From contig NZ_BSTJ01000002.1 of the NCBI RefSeq assembly GCF_030269445.1, forward strand, positions 310,001-374,000: a stretch of DNA of 64,000 nucleotides. Reading direction: 5' to 3'. A model generated the notes under the pieces. It was not told the origin of the DNA. It was given only the letters and a program-made list of their open reading frames with translations, and did no database searches. Of the stretch, positions 9,988 through 18,169 are shown piece by piece (within the stretch, counting starts at the first letter, position 1; each line of letters starts with the position of its first letter). This stretch comes from Actinoallomurus iriomotensis. Lineage in GTDB: Bacteria > Actinomycetota > Actinomycetes > Streptosporangiales > Streptosporangiaceae. Both the position numbers and the translations under genes were made by a program.

Positions 9988-10998
9988 TCAGCTCTCGGTG
10001 CACGTCGCGCGGATGGGCGCGGCGGCATGGTGGGCGTTCGGCCGCGTCCGCTTGCCGCGGCTGTGCAGCATGACCGCGAACCGGCCGCCGCTCACCTGGT
10101 ACGAACCGGCGCTCACCCACTGGCCGCGATGGGCGACCTGGGTGATGGTGAACGAGCCGACGGTGCCTTTCCCCCGTGAGAACTGGTTCTGCACGGTGTA
10201 GTACGTCGGGTCGCCGCCGACCGCGACCACGTCGGTGTCGCGCGGGATGTAGGCCGAAACCCGGCAGGTGCCATGAGAGACCGGCCCGGTGCTGAAGGTC
10301 CACACGACGGAGTTGCCGTTGTCCTTGCCGGAGCTACCCGACATGGGGACGGACTGGTAGACCGACTGGCAGCCGTTCCCGGCCCAGCCACCGGTGGTGT
10401 GGTCGTGCCAGCCGACGTCGCCGTCGCCGTACCAGTTGTAGTGATGGAAGCCGGTGCCCCGGCCGGTACAGCGCGGTCCGGACACCGCGTCGTACGTCGC
10501 GTGCGCCGCCGAGCGGGCCAGTGGCCGGACGCCGCTCCCTCCGGTGCCCTGACCGGTGTTCCGGCCGCTTGGACTCTGCCCACCGCCGTTGGACGTGTCG
10601 CTCGGACGCGCGGAGGGGCTGGTGCTAGGACCGGGCGAGCCGCCACCCGGCCCGTCCGTCGGCTGTGGGCTCGGAGTCCGATCGGGCGTGGTCGGCCGCA
10701 GGCGAGGCCCAGCGCCGCCGGCCGTGCGCGGATCCGTGCCCGGCACGAAACCGCCGGAGATGTCCGGCTGGGTGTAGCCGGCCGCGACCCGGCGCGCCCG
10801 CGCCGGCGGACGCGGCGGATCGTCGGCGAGTCGCGACAGCAGCAGGGGCAGCCCGGCGAGCACGATGCCCATCGTCGCGGCGGTGGCGATCATGGGCTTG
10901 GAGAGCCGGGTCATCGCGCCGCCTGCGGGGTCACCCGTACCGGGGTCCGGGTCACCCGTCGACGGGAGCGGTTCGCCGGAATCGGTCCGCTCAGGCAC
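9988..10998 (-). CDS. Membrane-anchored protein with golvesin/Xly-like carbohydrate-binding domain
   Basis: A 336-residue protein starting at GTG 10998 with an excellent GGGAGGTGA at about 7 nt, overlapping the preceding gene by 8 bp. A single membrane helix lies at about 34-58 ([19 protein letters not shown]), then a Pro/Ser/Thr/Gly-rich linker to about 170. The extracytoplasmic C-terminal domain carries [20 protein letters not shown] and then [19 protein letters not shown], the pattern of the golvesin C-terminal/Xly CBD-like beta-sandwich. It is likely a cell-wall-side component of the type VII locus. The carbohydrate-binding role comes from the fold family and is not shown by the sequence alone. 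Confidence 0.7.
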   Translation of the reverse strand: MPERTDSGEPLPSTGDPDPGTGDPAGGAMTRLSKPMIATAATMGIVLAGLPLLLSRLADDPPRPPARARRVAAGYTQPDISGGFVPGTDPRTAGGAGPRLRPTTPDRTPSPQPTDGPGGGSPGPSTSPSARPSDTSNGGGQSPSGRNTGQGTGGSGVRPLARSAAHATYDAVSGPRCTGRGTGFHHYNWYGDGDVGWHDHTTGGWAGNGCQSVYQSVPMSGSSGKDNGNSVVWTFSTGPVSHGTCRVSAYIPRDTDVVAVGGDPTYYTVQNQFSRGKGTVGSFTITQVAHRGQWVSAGSYQVSGGRFAVMLHSRGKRTRPNAHHAAAPIRATCTES

Positions 10999-11434
10999 CG
11001 CTCACCTCCCATACGGGTTCCGCCGGCCTGGACCCGGCCGGGACCAGGACGTACGCGGTGGCGGCCTCGAGGGTCGCATCGTCGGCGGCCCAGTCGTACG
11101 GACCCGCGGCGCGCAGGTGCGCGAGGAGGCCCGGCTCGGGAGCCAGCCGGTGCTCCTCCAGGTAGTAGGTGACGGTGTCGGTCCAGATCCAGATGCCGTC
11201 GGTGCGGAAGTTCATCGGTACGACGCTGGTGCGTCCGGCGTCGAGCACGTCGTCCATCAGGGTGGTCGTCATCACCAGGGGCTCGCCTGCGTTCAGGTAC
11301 GCGGCGAGCGCCGTGCGTTCGTCCTCGTCCTCGATCCGAGGGCGGCCGGGCGCGAAGGCCGGTCCGGTGAGCGGGTCGACGGAGTCGAAGACGGTCGCGA
11401 GACGGAACTCGCGGGGGGCGGGCGCGTCGGGCAT
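10991..11434 (-). CDS. Conserved small protein of actinobacterial type VII loci, unknown function
   Basis: A 147-residue soluble protein starting MPDAPAPREFRLATVFD at ATG 11434 with GAAAGG upstream. The most characteristic stretch is PMNFRTDGIWIWTDTVTYYL (about 73-92), followed by a helix EPGLLAHLRAAG. I recall this pattern in proteins encoded beside type VII substrates in streptomycetes but know of no assigned function. It has no signal peptide or membrane segment. It overlaps the start of the golvesin-like gene by 8 bp, so the two are probably translationally coupled. An immunity or chaperone role is possible but unsupported. Confidence 0.7.
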   Translation of the reverse strand: MPDAPAPREFRLATVFDSVDPLTGPAFAPGRPRIEDEDERTALAAYLNAGEPLVMTTTLMDDVLDAGRTSVVPMNFRTDGIWIWTDTVTYYLEEHRLAPEPGLLAHLRAAGPYDWAADDATLEAATAYVLVPAGSRPAEPVWEVSGA

Positions 11435-11506
11435 CGGGGGCCTTTCTGAGAGAGTGTGTCCGCCGGAGGAACGGCGCCGGGCACCGGCGCCGTTCAGCGG
11501 GCGGCG

Positions 11507-11815
11507 TCACATGCCGTTCGTGAGGTCCTTGCCGTTCTCGTCGGCGTTCTGGAACTGGTCGGAGGTGTCCTGGCCGGTGACGCCGACCTGGTCGACCCGC
11601 GTGCGCACGGTGGCGAGCAGCTCGGTGAGGTTCTTGGTCGGGGTGTCGACCGTGGACTTGTACTGCTTGCCGACGTCGTCGTCGCCGGCCGACTCCTTGT
11701 TGTACTTGTTGATCTCGTCGGCCTTGAGGCGCATGTCGTCGATGAGACGTGACATGTCGTCGAACTCGGCGAAGGCCTTCTTGAGGTCGGACGCCGCCGT
11801 GAGGCGTTCGGCCAT
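11507..11815 (-). CDS. WXG100/EspC-like small secretion-associated protein
   Basis: A 102-residue, all-helical, acidic protein starting MAERLTAASDLKKAFAEFDD at ATG 11815, chosen over the adjacent TTG because AAGGAG lies 7 nt upstream. Two predicted helices are separated by a Gly/Asp turn near SAGDDDVGKQY. This is the size and architecture of ESX-secreted helical-hairpin proteins, although the WxG turn itself is not recognisable. It is located between the 669-residue substrate and the 147-residue protein in the same direction. It is assigned as a type VII substrate or partner by size and context. Confidence 0.65.
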   Translation of the reverse strand: MAERLTAASDLKKAFAEFDDMSRLIDDMRLKADEINKYNKESAGDDDVGKQYKSTVDTPTKNLTELLATVRTRVDQVGVTGQDTSDQFQNADENGKDLTNGM

Positions 11816-11855
11816 CAACGTGCTCCTTTCCTGATCGTTTCCTGATCGGGGCCGG

Positions 11856-13865
11856 TCAGCGGCCGATGACGCCGCTGACCGCGTCGGCCTCGGTGCCCCA
11901 CACCTCCTCGTCCTCGGCCAGCCAGGTCGTACGCTGGCGATCCTGTCCGGTGGGGGCGCCCATGCCGCCCATCGGCGGGATCATCGGCTCGCCCCCGGTG
12001 GTGGCCATCTGGCGGCCCATCGTCTGGGCCTGCTCCGGGGCGGCGAGTTCGCCGGAGACGGGCCGGCCGCCGTTCTCCAGAGCCCGCGCGCTCATGCCGA
12101 TGTTGCCGGCGCCCGGAAGCGATCCGCCGGCCGGGGCGATCCGCGGCTCCGACAGCGTCGCGGGTACTCCCGCGGTGGTCTTCGGACGCGGAAGGAGCTG
12201 CGGGTGGAGCATCGCGTGCTCCTCGTCGTCCAGCAGCTGCGTCTGCTCGGGGACCGGATTGCCGTCCGGGCCGAGGATGGTCCCTGCTTTGGCGATCTTG
12301 CTTCCCTTGGCGACGACGAACGGGTTGCCGTTCGCGTCGAGCACGGTCTTGCCGTCCGGGCCCTTGACGACGCCGTCCGGGCCGATCGTGGAGCCCTTGG
12401 GGACCGTGGCCTCCACGACGTGGCCGGGCGCCCCGGGCTGGGCCGGGTCGCTCGGCTTGGCGGGTTCGGAGCCCTTGGGGGCGTACATCGGCTTGCCGTT
12501 CTTGCCGCGCAGCGGCTTGCCGTTCGGGCCGAAGAGCTCGCCGTTGGGTGCGACGGTCGTCCCCGCCGGAACCATGATCGGCAGGCCGGTCTTCGGGTCG
12601 AGGACCTGCTTGCCGTCCTTCAGCAGCGGAACGTCGGTGCCGGTCGACGGCGTGTTCGGCGTGAACACGGGCCGAGGGGTCTTCGGCTCGGCGCCGGGCT
12701 TGCCACCGCCGGCCGGCGAGCCCGGCGTGATCGAGGGCGTGGCGGGCGTCTTGCCCTTACCGCCGGCGCCCGCTCCCGCGCCGGCACCCGCGCCGGCACC
12801 CGCGCCGCCATCCGCGCCGTCTCCGGCCTGGCCGTCCCCGATGCCGGCACCTCCTTCACCGTCGCCGGTGCCATCGCCCTGGCCATCTCCGGTGGCGTCG
12901 GGCGAGGGCGGCGGGGACAACTGCGTCTGGCCCACGTCCTTGAGCGCCCCCGTGGCGTTACGGTAGGCATCCTCCAGCGCCTTGATCGCCGGCCCGGCCG
13001 CGGCATCGAGGGCGGTACGCACCTCGAGCAGCCAATACTCCTTGGCGTTGTGCTGCACACGGTCCCAGAAGTCCTGGTTCTCCGGATTCCCCAGCGGCGT
13101 GTCGACCGTGACCTTGACGCCCCTGGGGTTGTCCAGGGTGAGCTGGGACGCGTCGACCGTGACCGTGGCGGCGTTCATGGCGTCGTTGAACGCGTCGTTG
13201 ACGCAGTTGATCGGGAGGGAGCGCCGGTTCGCCCGCCATTCGGAGTAGCCGTTCCAGAGCGCGACGTGCGTCGCGCCGAGGGTGGTGCGCGCCGTGGCCA
13301 GCGACGCCCAGTACGGGTCAGGGGTGAACAGCTCGGTGTGCAGAGTGCCCAGCTCGGTGGCGAAGCCGCGCAGCACGTAGCGGAACGCCGCCGCCGCGCT
13401 GCCCTGGAAGTCGCCGTCCGGGGCGTTGATCGCGTCCGCCCAGCGGTTGATGACCGGCATCCACTCGGTGAGCCACGCGTCCAGGTCCTGCAGCATCGTC
13501 ACGGCCGCGTCGAAGCTCCACACGCTGGTCGTGTCGTTCTGGTTGGGCGACCACACCAGCGGGGTCAGGATGTTCTGCGGCTGCGCGAGGAACTGTCCGA
13601 GCGGCTGGTCGGCGCCGAACTGCCCCCAGTCCAGGTTGAGGCCGACGATGGTGGCGTACTGATAGGAGGTGCTAAGGGGGAATGTCTCCGTGAAGTAGTA
13701 GGGCCACCAGATGTCCCAGCCGGTGTTCGCCTCGCTCGCGTACGTGGTGTTCTGACCCTGGCTCAGGAACCAGCTCGCCTGGCCGTCCGCCGCGACGTCC
13801 TCGCGGCGTGTGACGCTCGTCTGCTTGGTCGAGGCGAACGACGCAAGCGCGTCCTCCCATTGCAT
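11856..13865 (-). CDS. Large type VII secreted substrate with GPDGKPV-type repeats and conserved WLAEDEEVWG tail
   Basis: A 669-residue protein starting MQWEDALASFASTKQTSV. Residues 1-310 are a Trp-rich globular/helical head. Residues 310-390 are low-complexity Gly/Ala/Asp/Pro, including an alternating AGAG run. Residues about 410-530 contain repeats such as LDPKTGLPIMVPAGT, FGPNGKPL and VKGPDGKTVLDANGNPFVV, which suggest short beta-turn repeats. The C-terminus is Pro/Met/Gly-rich and ends RTTWLAEDEEVWGTE then SGVIGR, a tail I recognise on many actinobacterial type VII substrates. It has no Sec signal peptide. It lies inside the operon between small WXG100-like genes, so it is most likely exported by this system. 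Confidence 0.78.
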   Translation of the reverse strand: MQWEDALASFASTKQTSVTRREDVAADGQASWFLSQGQNTTYASEANTGWDIWWPYYFTETFPLSTSYQYATIVGLNLDWGQFGADQPLGQFLAQPQNILTPLVWSPNQNDTTSVWSFDAAVTMLQDLDAWLTEWMPVINRWADAINAPDGDFQGSAAAAFRYVLRGFATELGTLHTELFTPDPYWASLATARTTLGATHVALWNGYSEWRANRRSLPINCVNDAFNDAMNAATVTVDASQLTLDNPRGVKVTVDTPLGNPENQDFWDRVQHNAKEYWLLEVRTALDAAAGPAIKALEDAYRNATGALKDVGQTQLSPPPSPDATGDGQGDGTGDGEGGAGIGDGQAGDGADGGAGAGAGAGAGAGAGGKGKTPATPSITPGSPAGGGKPGAEPKTPRPVFTPNTPSTGTDVPLLKDGKQVLDPKTGLPIMVPAGTTVAPNGELFGPNGKPLRGKNGKPMYAPKGSEPAKPSDPAQPGAPGHVVEATVPKGSTIGPDGVVKGPDGKTVLDANGNPFVVAKGSKIAKAGTILGPDGNPVPEQTQLLDDEEHAMLHPQLLPRPKTTAGVPATLSEPRIAPAGGSLPGAGNIGMSARALENGGRPVSGELAAPEQAQTMGRQMATTGGEPMIPPMGGMGAPTGQDRQRTTWLAEDEEVWGTEADAVSGVIGR

Positions 13866-13933
13866 GCCTGAAAGCTCCCGGTCGTGGCGAGCGCCGACGC
13901 GGACTCCGCGCCGGCACCCGCCGGTCAGCTGGG

Positions 13934-14461
13934 TTACTTGCCGTGGTTCGCCGCGGAGCCGCCGGACCCGGGGTTGCCGGGCTCGGACCCGCCGCCGTTG
14001 CTTCCGCCGCCATTACCGCCGGTGCCGCCGCCGGACGACGAGCCACCGCCGGTCCCGCCGCCGAAGACGTTGTCAAGCACCTGCACCATCTGCGCGGCCG
14101 ACAGTGCCTCGTCCTCGCCGTTCTGCAGCTTCAACTGCGCCGTCTGGAGGTCCACGGAGATGTTGGTCATCGTGGTGTCCAGCGCGTTCAGCTCGGTCTG
14201 CAGGCTGACGCACAGCGACTGGAACCGGCTCTGTAGCTCCTTCGCCCAGGTCAGCGGCCCGCCACCGGGCAGGAGCTTGGTGTACTCCCCCGGCACGGCG
14301 CCGAGGCCGCTGCCGTCGCCGGCGTTCGCGAACCCGGACACCGCCGCGATCGCGGGGTTGGCCCGCAGGTCCCGGATGAAGCCGTTGAGCTTGTCGAGCG
14401 CGACCCCCTTGAGGTACTCATCGGTCACCTTGAGGGTGTCGCCATCGGAATCGTCGCTCAT
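13934..14461 (-). CDS. Type VII-associated helical protein with Gly/Ser-rich tail
   Basis: A 175-residue protein starting MSDDSDGDTLKVTDEYLKGV. Residues 1-130 are mostly helical, with a long helix LQSRFQSLCVSLQTELNALDTT. The last 45 residues are almost only Gly, Ser, Asn and Pro. The layout matches EspC-like or other helical ESX substrates that pair with WXG100 proteins. It begins 5 bp after the stop of the 96-residue WXG100 gene, so the pair is almost certainly co-translated. No catalytic motif is visible. Confidence 0.68.
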   Translation of the reverse strand: MSDDSDGDTLKVTDEYLKGVALDKLNGFIRDLRANPAIAAVSGFANAGDGSGLGAVPGEYTKLLPGGGPLTWAKELQSRFQSLCVSLQTELNALDTTMTNISVDLQTAQLKLQNGEDEALSAAQMVQVLDNVFGGGTGGGSSSGGGTGGNGGGSNGGGSEPGNPGSGGSAANHGK

Positions 14462-14466
14462 GGCGA

Positions 14467-14757
14467 TCAGTGGTGGAAGCCGCCGGCGCCGTTGCGGTCG
14501 GCGTCCCGCAGCAGGCCGTGCATCTCGCGCAGGATGTCGGCGGCCCGGTTGATGTCCCGGGTCATCGCGCGGTCGGCGTTCTGCACCGCCGTGTAGAAGT
14601 CGTTCGCGGCGTTCTGCATGTCGCCGACGAGATCCGCGCTCGCCGTGGTGACCGCGTGCAGGCAGTCGTCCATGCTCTGGTGCATGGTGTTGCTCGCCTG
14701 CGTGAGCGCGTCGGCGGCCTCGTCGATGTTCTGGTGGTGCAGTTCGATGGTGCCCAT
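14467..14757 (-). CDS. WXG100-family protein (EsxA/B-like)
   Basis: A 96-residue helical-hairpin protein starting MGTIELHHQNIDEAADALTQ at ATG 14757. Two helices flank the turn ASADLVGDMQNAANDFY, where the usual Trp-x-Gly is LVG. The frame is open further upstream but the extension is Arg/Ser-rich shadow sequence, so the start with family length is used. EsxA/EsxB-like proteins are secreted as dimers by EccC. The likely partner is the 109-residue protein encoded 40 bp upstream. A C-terminal YxxxD/E-type signal is not clear. Confidence 0.8.
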   Translation of the reverse strand: MGTIELHHQNIDEAADALTQASNTMHQSMDDCLHAVTTASADLVGDMQNAANDFYTAVQNADRAMTRDINRAADILREMHGLLRDADRNGAGGFHH

Positions 14758-14797
14758 GGTGTTCGCCTTCTGTCGGCAGGGTCGGGGCAGGGGTGGG

Positions 14798-15127
14798 TCA
14801 GGGGGTGAGGGCGTTGTAGACGTCTTCGCCCCAGCCCGTGGCGATGCTCGCCGCCTGGCCGTGGGCCGCGTCGATGCCCTTGTAGCCGACGTGCAGCTTG
14901 TCGCACAGGTCCTGGTACGCCTGGATGACGTTCGCGTACTGCTGCTCCCAGTCGCTGATCTTGTTCTGGTAGGCCGTGGAGGCCGCCGCCTTGAAGTGCT
15001 GGTTGACCTCGGCGTTGACGTCCTCAACGCCCCGCATGGAGCGGTTCATCGACTCGATCTGGGTCTGGAGACTGGCGAGAAGCCTGGAGACGCTCGCATC
15101 GTCCGTCTGCAGGTTCGGTGCACTCAC
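14798..15127 (-). CDS. WXG100-family protein (EsxA/B-like)
   Basis: A 109-residue protein starting at GTG 15127 (GGAAGGAA about 8 nt upstream); an ATG at 15160 is in frame but has no ribosome site. Two long helices meet near HFKAAASTAYQNKISDWEQQY, the size and amphipathic pattern of the WXG100 family. It is encoded directly after eccB and before the second WXG100 gene, the usual ESX arrangement. Together they probably form the secreted heterodimer. Confidence 0.8.
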   Translation of the reverse strand: MSAPNLQTDDASVSRLLASLQTQIESMNRSMRGVEDVNAEVNQHFKAAASTAYQNKISDWEQQYANVIQAYQDLCDKLHVGYKGIDAAHGQAASIATGWGEDVYNALTP

Positions 15128-15190
15128 CTGGGTTCCTTCCTTGTGGATGGTCCTGTTCACGGGTGGAACGGCACTGTGGCGGCGGCCGGT

Positions 15191-16627
15191 TCAGCCGCAC
15201 GTGACCGTGGCCGCGGGAGGGCCGACGACCCCGTTCCGGGCCAGCGTCGCGGGGTCGAGGCTCGGCCCGGTGGGGAGCAGGCGGAGGAGTCCATCCGGCA
15301 CCGCGACCGGCGCGGCGCCGTATCCCAGCCGTCCGGCCGCGTCGGCTGACGGCAGCGGATACTTCACTCCCGCGCCGGTCACGAGGTACTCCGTCTGCCC
15401 GGCGCCGCCCCCGGACAGCGCGCGGACCAGCGAGCCGCCGCCCGGCCGTACGCCGATCCGGTCGGCGGCCGTGCACGCCGGCAGCACACCTGGCTCGGCG
15501 GCGGGCGGGCCACCGGACTCCGCGGCGGCCTTCAGCAACGTGACGGAGGTGGTGGGCCTCCCCGCCGAGGGACGCACGTCGGCGCAGACGCCCTGGTCCT
15601 CCCCCACCGTGACGAGGCCCGGCGGATCGGCAGGCAGCGCGACGGAGAACCAGGCCGAGCCCGGTGCCTCGTGCGCCGCCACGTCCTGCGGGCCGATCGC
15701 CGCCGGGGTGACCGCCTTGCCCCGGTACGCGTCGCGCTGGGTGCCGGGCGCGCCCCGCAGCAGCGCGAAGAGCGTGCCGCTGAGCGGTACGAGGCCGGAC
15801 TCGGTGAGCACGTAGTGACCGCCGGGACCGGCGAACAGTTGCCCGACCCGGGTGGAACGGCCCGCGAGCGACGGGCCCGTCCGCCCCCGCCCCTGGATCG
15901 GAGGCGCTGTCAGATCGGGTCCGGCCGGCAGCGCGTTGAGGAGCATCGGACTGACTGGGTACGCCGTCGCGTCGGCGTACCCGAGCGCCTGGACCGCGCC
16001 CCGGCTCTGGTCGAGCCTCATCCGGAACCCGCGCCAGAGCAGGTACACGGCGCCGTCCGGGGTACCGACCAGCACGCCCTCTCCGGCCGTGAGCGGCGTG
16101 CCTTCGGCCGTGGGCCCGACGAGCAGGGTGAGCCGGGGCGTGATGCCGCCTGAACCGTTCGGGCTCCGCGTGCCGCAGGCCAGCCACGGCACGGCCGTGA
16201 GGGCGGCCGGGTCCGGCAACTCGTCGGGGGCCCCGACGAGGCCGACCGGCGCGCCACGCGCCGCATGGGAGAGTGAGGAGCGGTGCACCTGGACCACCGA
16301 CATCCGGTCGCCGGCCAGCAGCCGTGCGCTGGTCTCGTTCAGCACTGGGCGGAGCGCGCCGCCCAGGTAGAGGAAGCGCGCACCGCTCTCCTTCACCACG
16401 ACGAGGGTGCCGGGTTTTCGCCAGTCCGTACGACCGCCCGGCTTGATCAGCCCGTAGATGGCGACGATCACGGCCATCGCGACGGCGACGGCGATCCCGA
16501 TCCGCGCGCCGCGGTTCGTACGGGCCGTCGGGGCGTCCGGGGCATCGGGGTCGGCCCGCAGCATGGCGGAGGCCAGCCGACCCATGACGAACAGGTGGGC
16601 CTGGACCTGGTCGCGTCGCGACTGCAT
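15191..16627 (-). CDS. eccB: Type VII secretion protein EccB
   Basis: A 478-residue EccB, the single-pass core component of the ESX membrane complex. A short cytoplasmic head with the family signature QSRRDQVQAHLFVMGRLASA is followed by a membrane helix at about 43-62. A large extracytoplasmic domain then carries the R-repeat folds (GPGGHYVLTESGLVPLSGTLFALL and VTGAGVKYPL). Paired Cys residues near 366 and 390, plus the terminal CG, fit disulphide stabilisation. It follows eccD by 12 bp on the same strand. Confidence 0.95.
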   Translation of the reverse strand: MQSRRDQVQAHLFVMGRLASAMLRADPDAPDAPTARTNRGARIGIAVAVAMAVIVAIYGLIKPGGRTDWRKPGTLVVVKESGARFLYLGGALRPVLNETSARLLAGDRMSVVQVHRSSLSHAARGAPVGLVGAPDELPDPAALTAVPWLACGTRSPNGSGGITPRLTLLVGPTAEGTPLTAGEGVLVGTPDGAVYLLWRGFRMRLDQSRGAVQALGYADATAYPVSPMLLNALPAGPDLTAPPIQGRGRTGPSLAGRSTRVGQLFAGPGGHYVLTESGLVPLSGTLFALLRGAPGTQRDAYRGKAVTPAAIGPQDVAAHEAPGSAWFSVALPADPPGLVTVGEDQGVCADVRPSAGRPTTSVTLLKAAAESGGPPAAEPGVLPACTAADRIGVRPGGGSLVRALSGGGAGQTEYLVTGAGVKYPLPSADAAGRLGYGAAPVAVPDGLLRLLPTGPSLDPATLARNGVVGPPAATVTCG

Positions 16628-16639
16628 CCGTCCGCCTCC

Positions 16640-18013
16640 TCAGCCGCTGATGGCGCGCAGCGCGTGGAAGGCACCGGTGACGTACAGCGCCAGCGGAAGC
16701 AGGCTGAGCGCGGCGAACGTGTGCAGCAGGTCGCCGGCCCGGCCCCAATACGGCAGCAGGCGCCGCCCGGGCACCGTCCAGGCGACGACCAGCAGTGCAC
16801 AGGCGCCGCCGAGAAGGACCGACAGGACGACCATGCGGTCCGTGTCACCGACGGCGACGCGCGCGAGGAACAGCGCCCCTGCGACCACGCCGGGCACGAG
16901 CATCGCGAGCCGTTGGGTGACGCCGCCGACGGTGCGGGCGTGCAGCACCAGCAGCAGGCCGAGGGCGGCCGCCATGGTGCGCGGCGCCCAGCCACCGGAC
17001 AGACCCAGCAGAGTGCCGGCGGCGGTGCACACCGCACCCACCGCGATGTGGAGCGCGTTCAGGTGGGCGTCGGCCACCGCGCTGCGGGCGATGACCTCAC
17101 CAGCCGGGAACGGCGCGATGTCCTCCTGCAGTTCCTCAGCGTTGCGCGGCAGCATCGGCAGCCGCATCCCCGACAGCCGGAACGCGACGCCGGGAACGAA
17201 CCCGCCGAAGACCACGGTGATCACGACGATGATCGCCGCCGCGTGTACGGGCGGCATGCCGGCCAGCGCCAGCACGCCGGCCAGCACCTCGAGCAGTGCC
17301 ACGAGCACCATGGCGAGGAACAGCGGCGCCGAGCAGGCCACCGCGGCCAGGGCCAGGACCGCCGCCCCCGCGGCGGCCGACCCGGAGGCGAGCAGCCGGG
17401 CGCCGGTCAGCCCGGGTCCGGGAACACCGGCGGGGAGCAGGAATCCGGCCAGCCCCGCGTACGGAACGGCCACCGCGCCCAGCAGCGCGCCGACCCGCGC
17501 GTCCCCGACCGCACGCGAGGAACTGGCCGCGCCGAGCAGCAGGAGCGCGCCGGTGAGGGCCGCGGCCAGAACCCGCGGCCGCGGCGGTCCGGGCAGCGCG
17601 AGCACGGCCAGCCCGCCGGCGAGCGCGACCGCGGTGAGGGTGACGGCGGCACGGTAGGTGGCGCGCGGACGCCAGGAGCCGCCGTTCTCACGCATTCCCT
17701 CGACGATGCCATCGATCAGGTCGTCGAAGTGCACCGGCGGGAGCGCCTCACGGCGCGGACGGAGATGGAGTTCCTCGCCGTCGCACAGGCCGAGCGACTC
17801 GGCGGTCCGTTCCTCGTCCAACGGATCCGCGCCGAGAGTCTGGAGCACCCACCCGCCGTGGTCGAGCCCCTTCTCCTCCAGGTCCGGACCCGCGTGCCGG
17901 ATGATGGCGGGCAACAGGTCGGCCAGCGGCACGTCGGCGGGAACCGCCAGCTCGAACACCGACTCGGGCGCGCGGAACCTCAGCCGGCACAGCCCGGTGG
18001 CGGCACTACTCAC
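16640..18013 (-). CDS. eccD: Type VII secretion protein EccD (integral membrane channel component)
   Basis: A 457-residue EccD. It starts at GTG 18013 (GGAGGAGTG upstream) with a ubiquitin-like YukD domain at about 1-85 (LCRLRFRAPESVFELAVPADVPLADLLP). About eleven membrane helices follow. EccD dimers form the membrane vestibule of ESX complexes. The start of an ORF 30 codons further upstream lacks a ribosome site. It is first in the minus-strand type VII operon and divergent from eccC, with a 156-bp shared control region containing a palindrome. Confidence 0.93.
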   Translation of the reverse strand: MSSAATGLCRLRFRAPESVFELAVPADVPLADLLPAIIRHAGPDLEEKGLDHGGWVLQTLGADPLDEERTAESLGLCDGEELHLRPRREALPPVHFDDLIDGIVEGMRENGGSWRPRATYRAAVTLTAVALAGGLAVLALPGPPRPRVLAAALTGALLLLGAASSSRAVGDARVGALLGAVAVPYAGLAGFLLPAGVPGPGLTGARLLASGSAAAGAAVLALAAVACSAPLFLAMVLVALLEVLAGVLALAGMPPVHAAAIIVVITVVFGGFVPGVAFRLSGMRLPMLPRNAEELQEDIAPFPAGEVIARSAVADAHLNALHIAVGAVCTAAGTLLGLSGGWAPRTMAAALGLLLVLHARTVGGVTQRLAMLVPGVVAGALFLARVAVGDTDRMVVLSVLLGGACALLVVAWTVPGRRLLPYWGRAGDLLHTFAALSLLPLALYVTGAFHALRAISG

Positions 18014-18095
18014 GCGTCTCACTCCTCCCGGCCCGCGGTGCGGGCGATCGCGGACCTCCTCGTGTCCACCCGGTGAACGGCGCGTACCCGACGGG

Positions 18096-18114
18096 CGGTT
18101 CACGCGCTGAACCG
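18096..18114. promoter_or_regulatory. Palindrome in the eccD-eccC divergent promoter region
   Basis: The sequence CGGTTCA-CGCGC-TGAACCG is a perfect 7-bp inverted repeat with a 5-nt centre, midway between eccD (start 18013) and eccC (start 18170). A related half-site (GGTGAAC) lies 20-30 bp to its left. It could be an operator controlling both arms of the secretion locus; no cognate regulator can be named. Confidence 0.4.
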
Positions 18115-18169
18115 GGCGTCGTACGCGCGCCGTTGACCGGACAGAACCGCGCGAGTGAGGAGCCTCTCG

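Noticed and set aside
12770-12830. GC-rich alternating repeat in the large substrate gene
   Set aside because: It is a coding low-complexity Ala-Gly linker, not an independent element.
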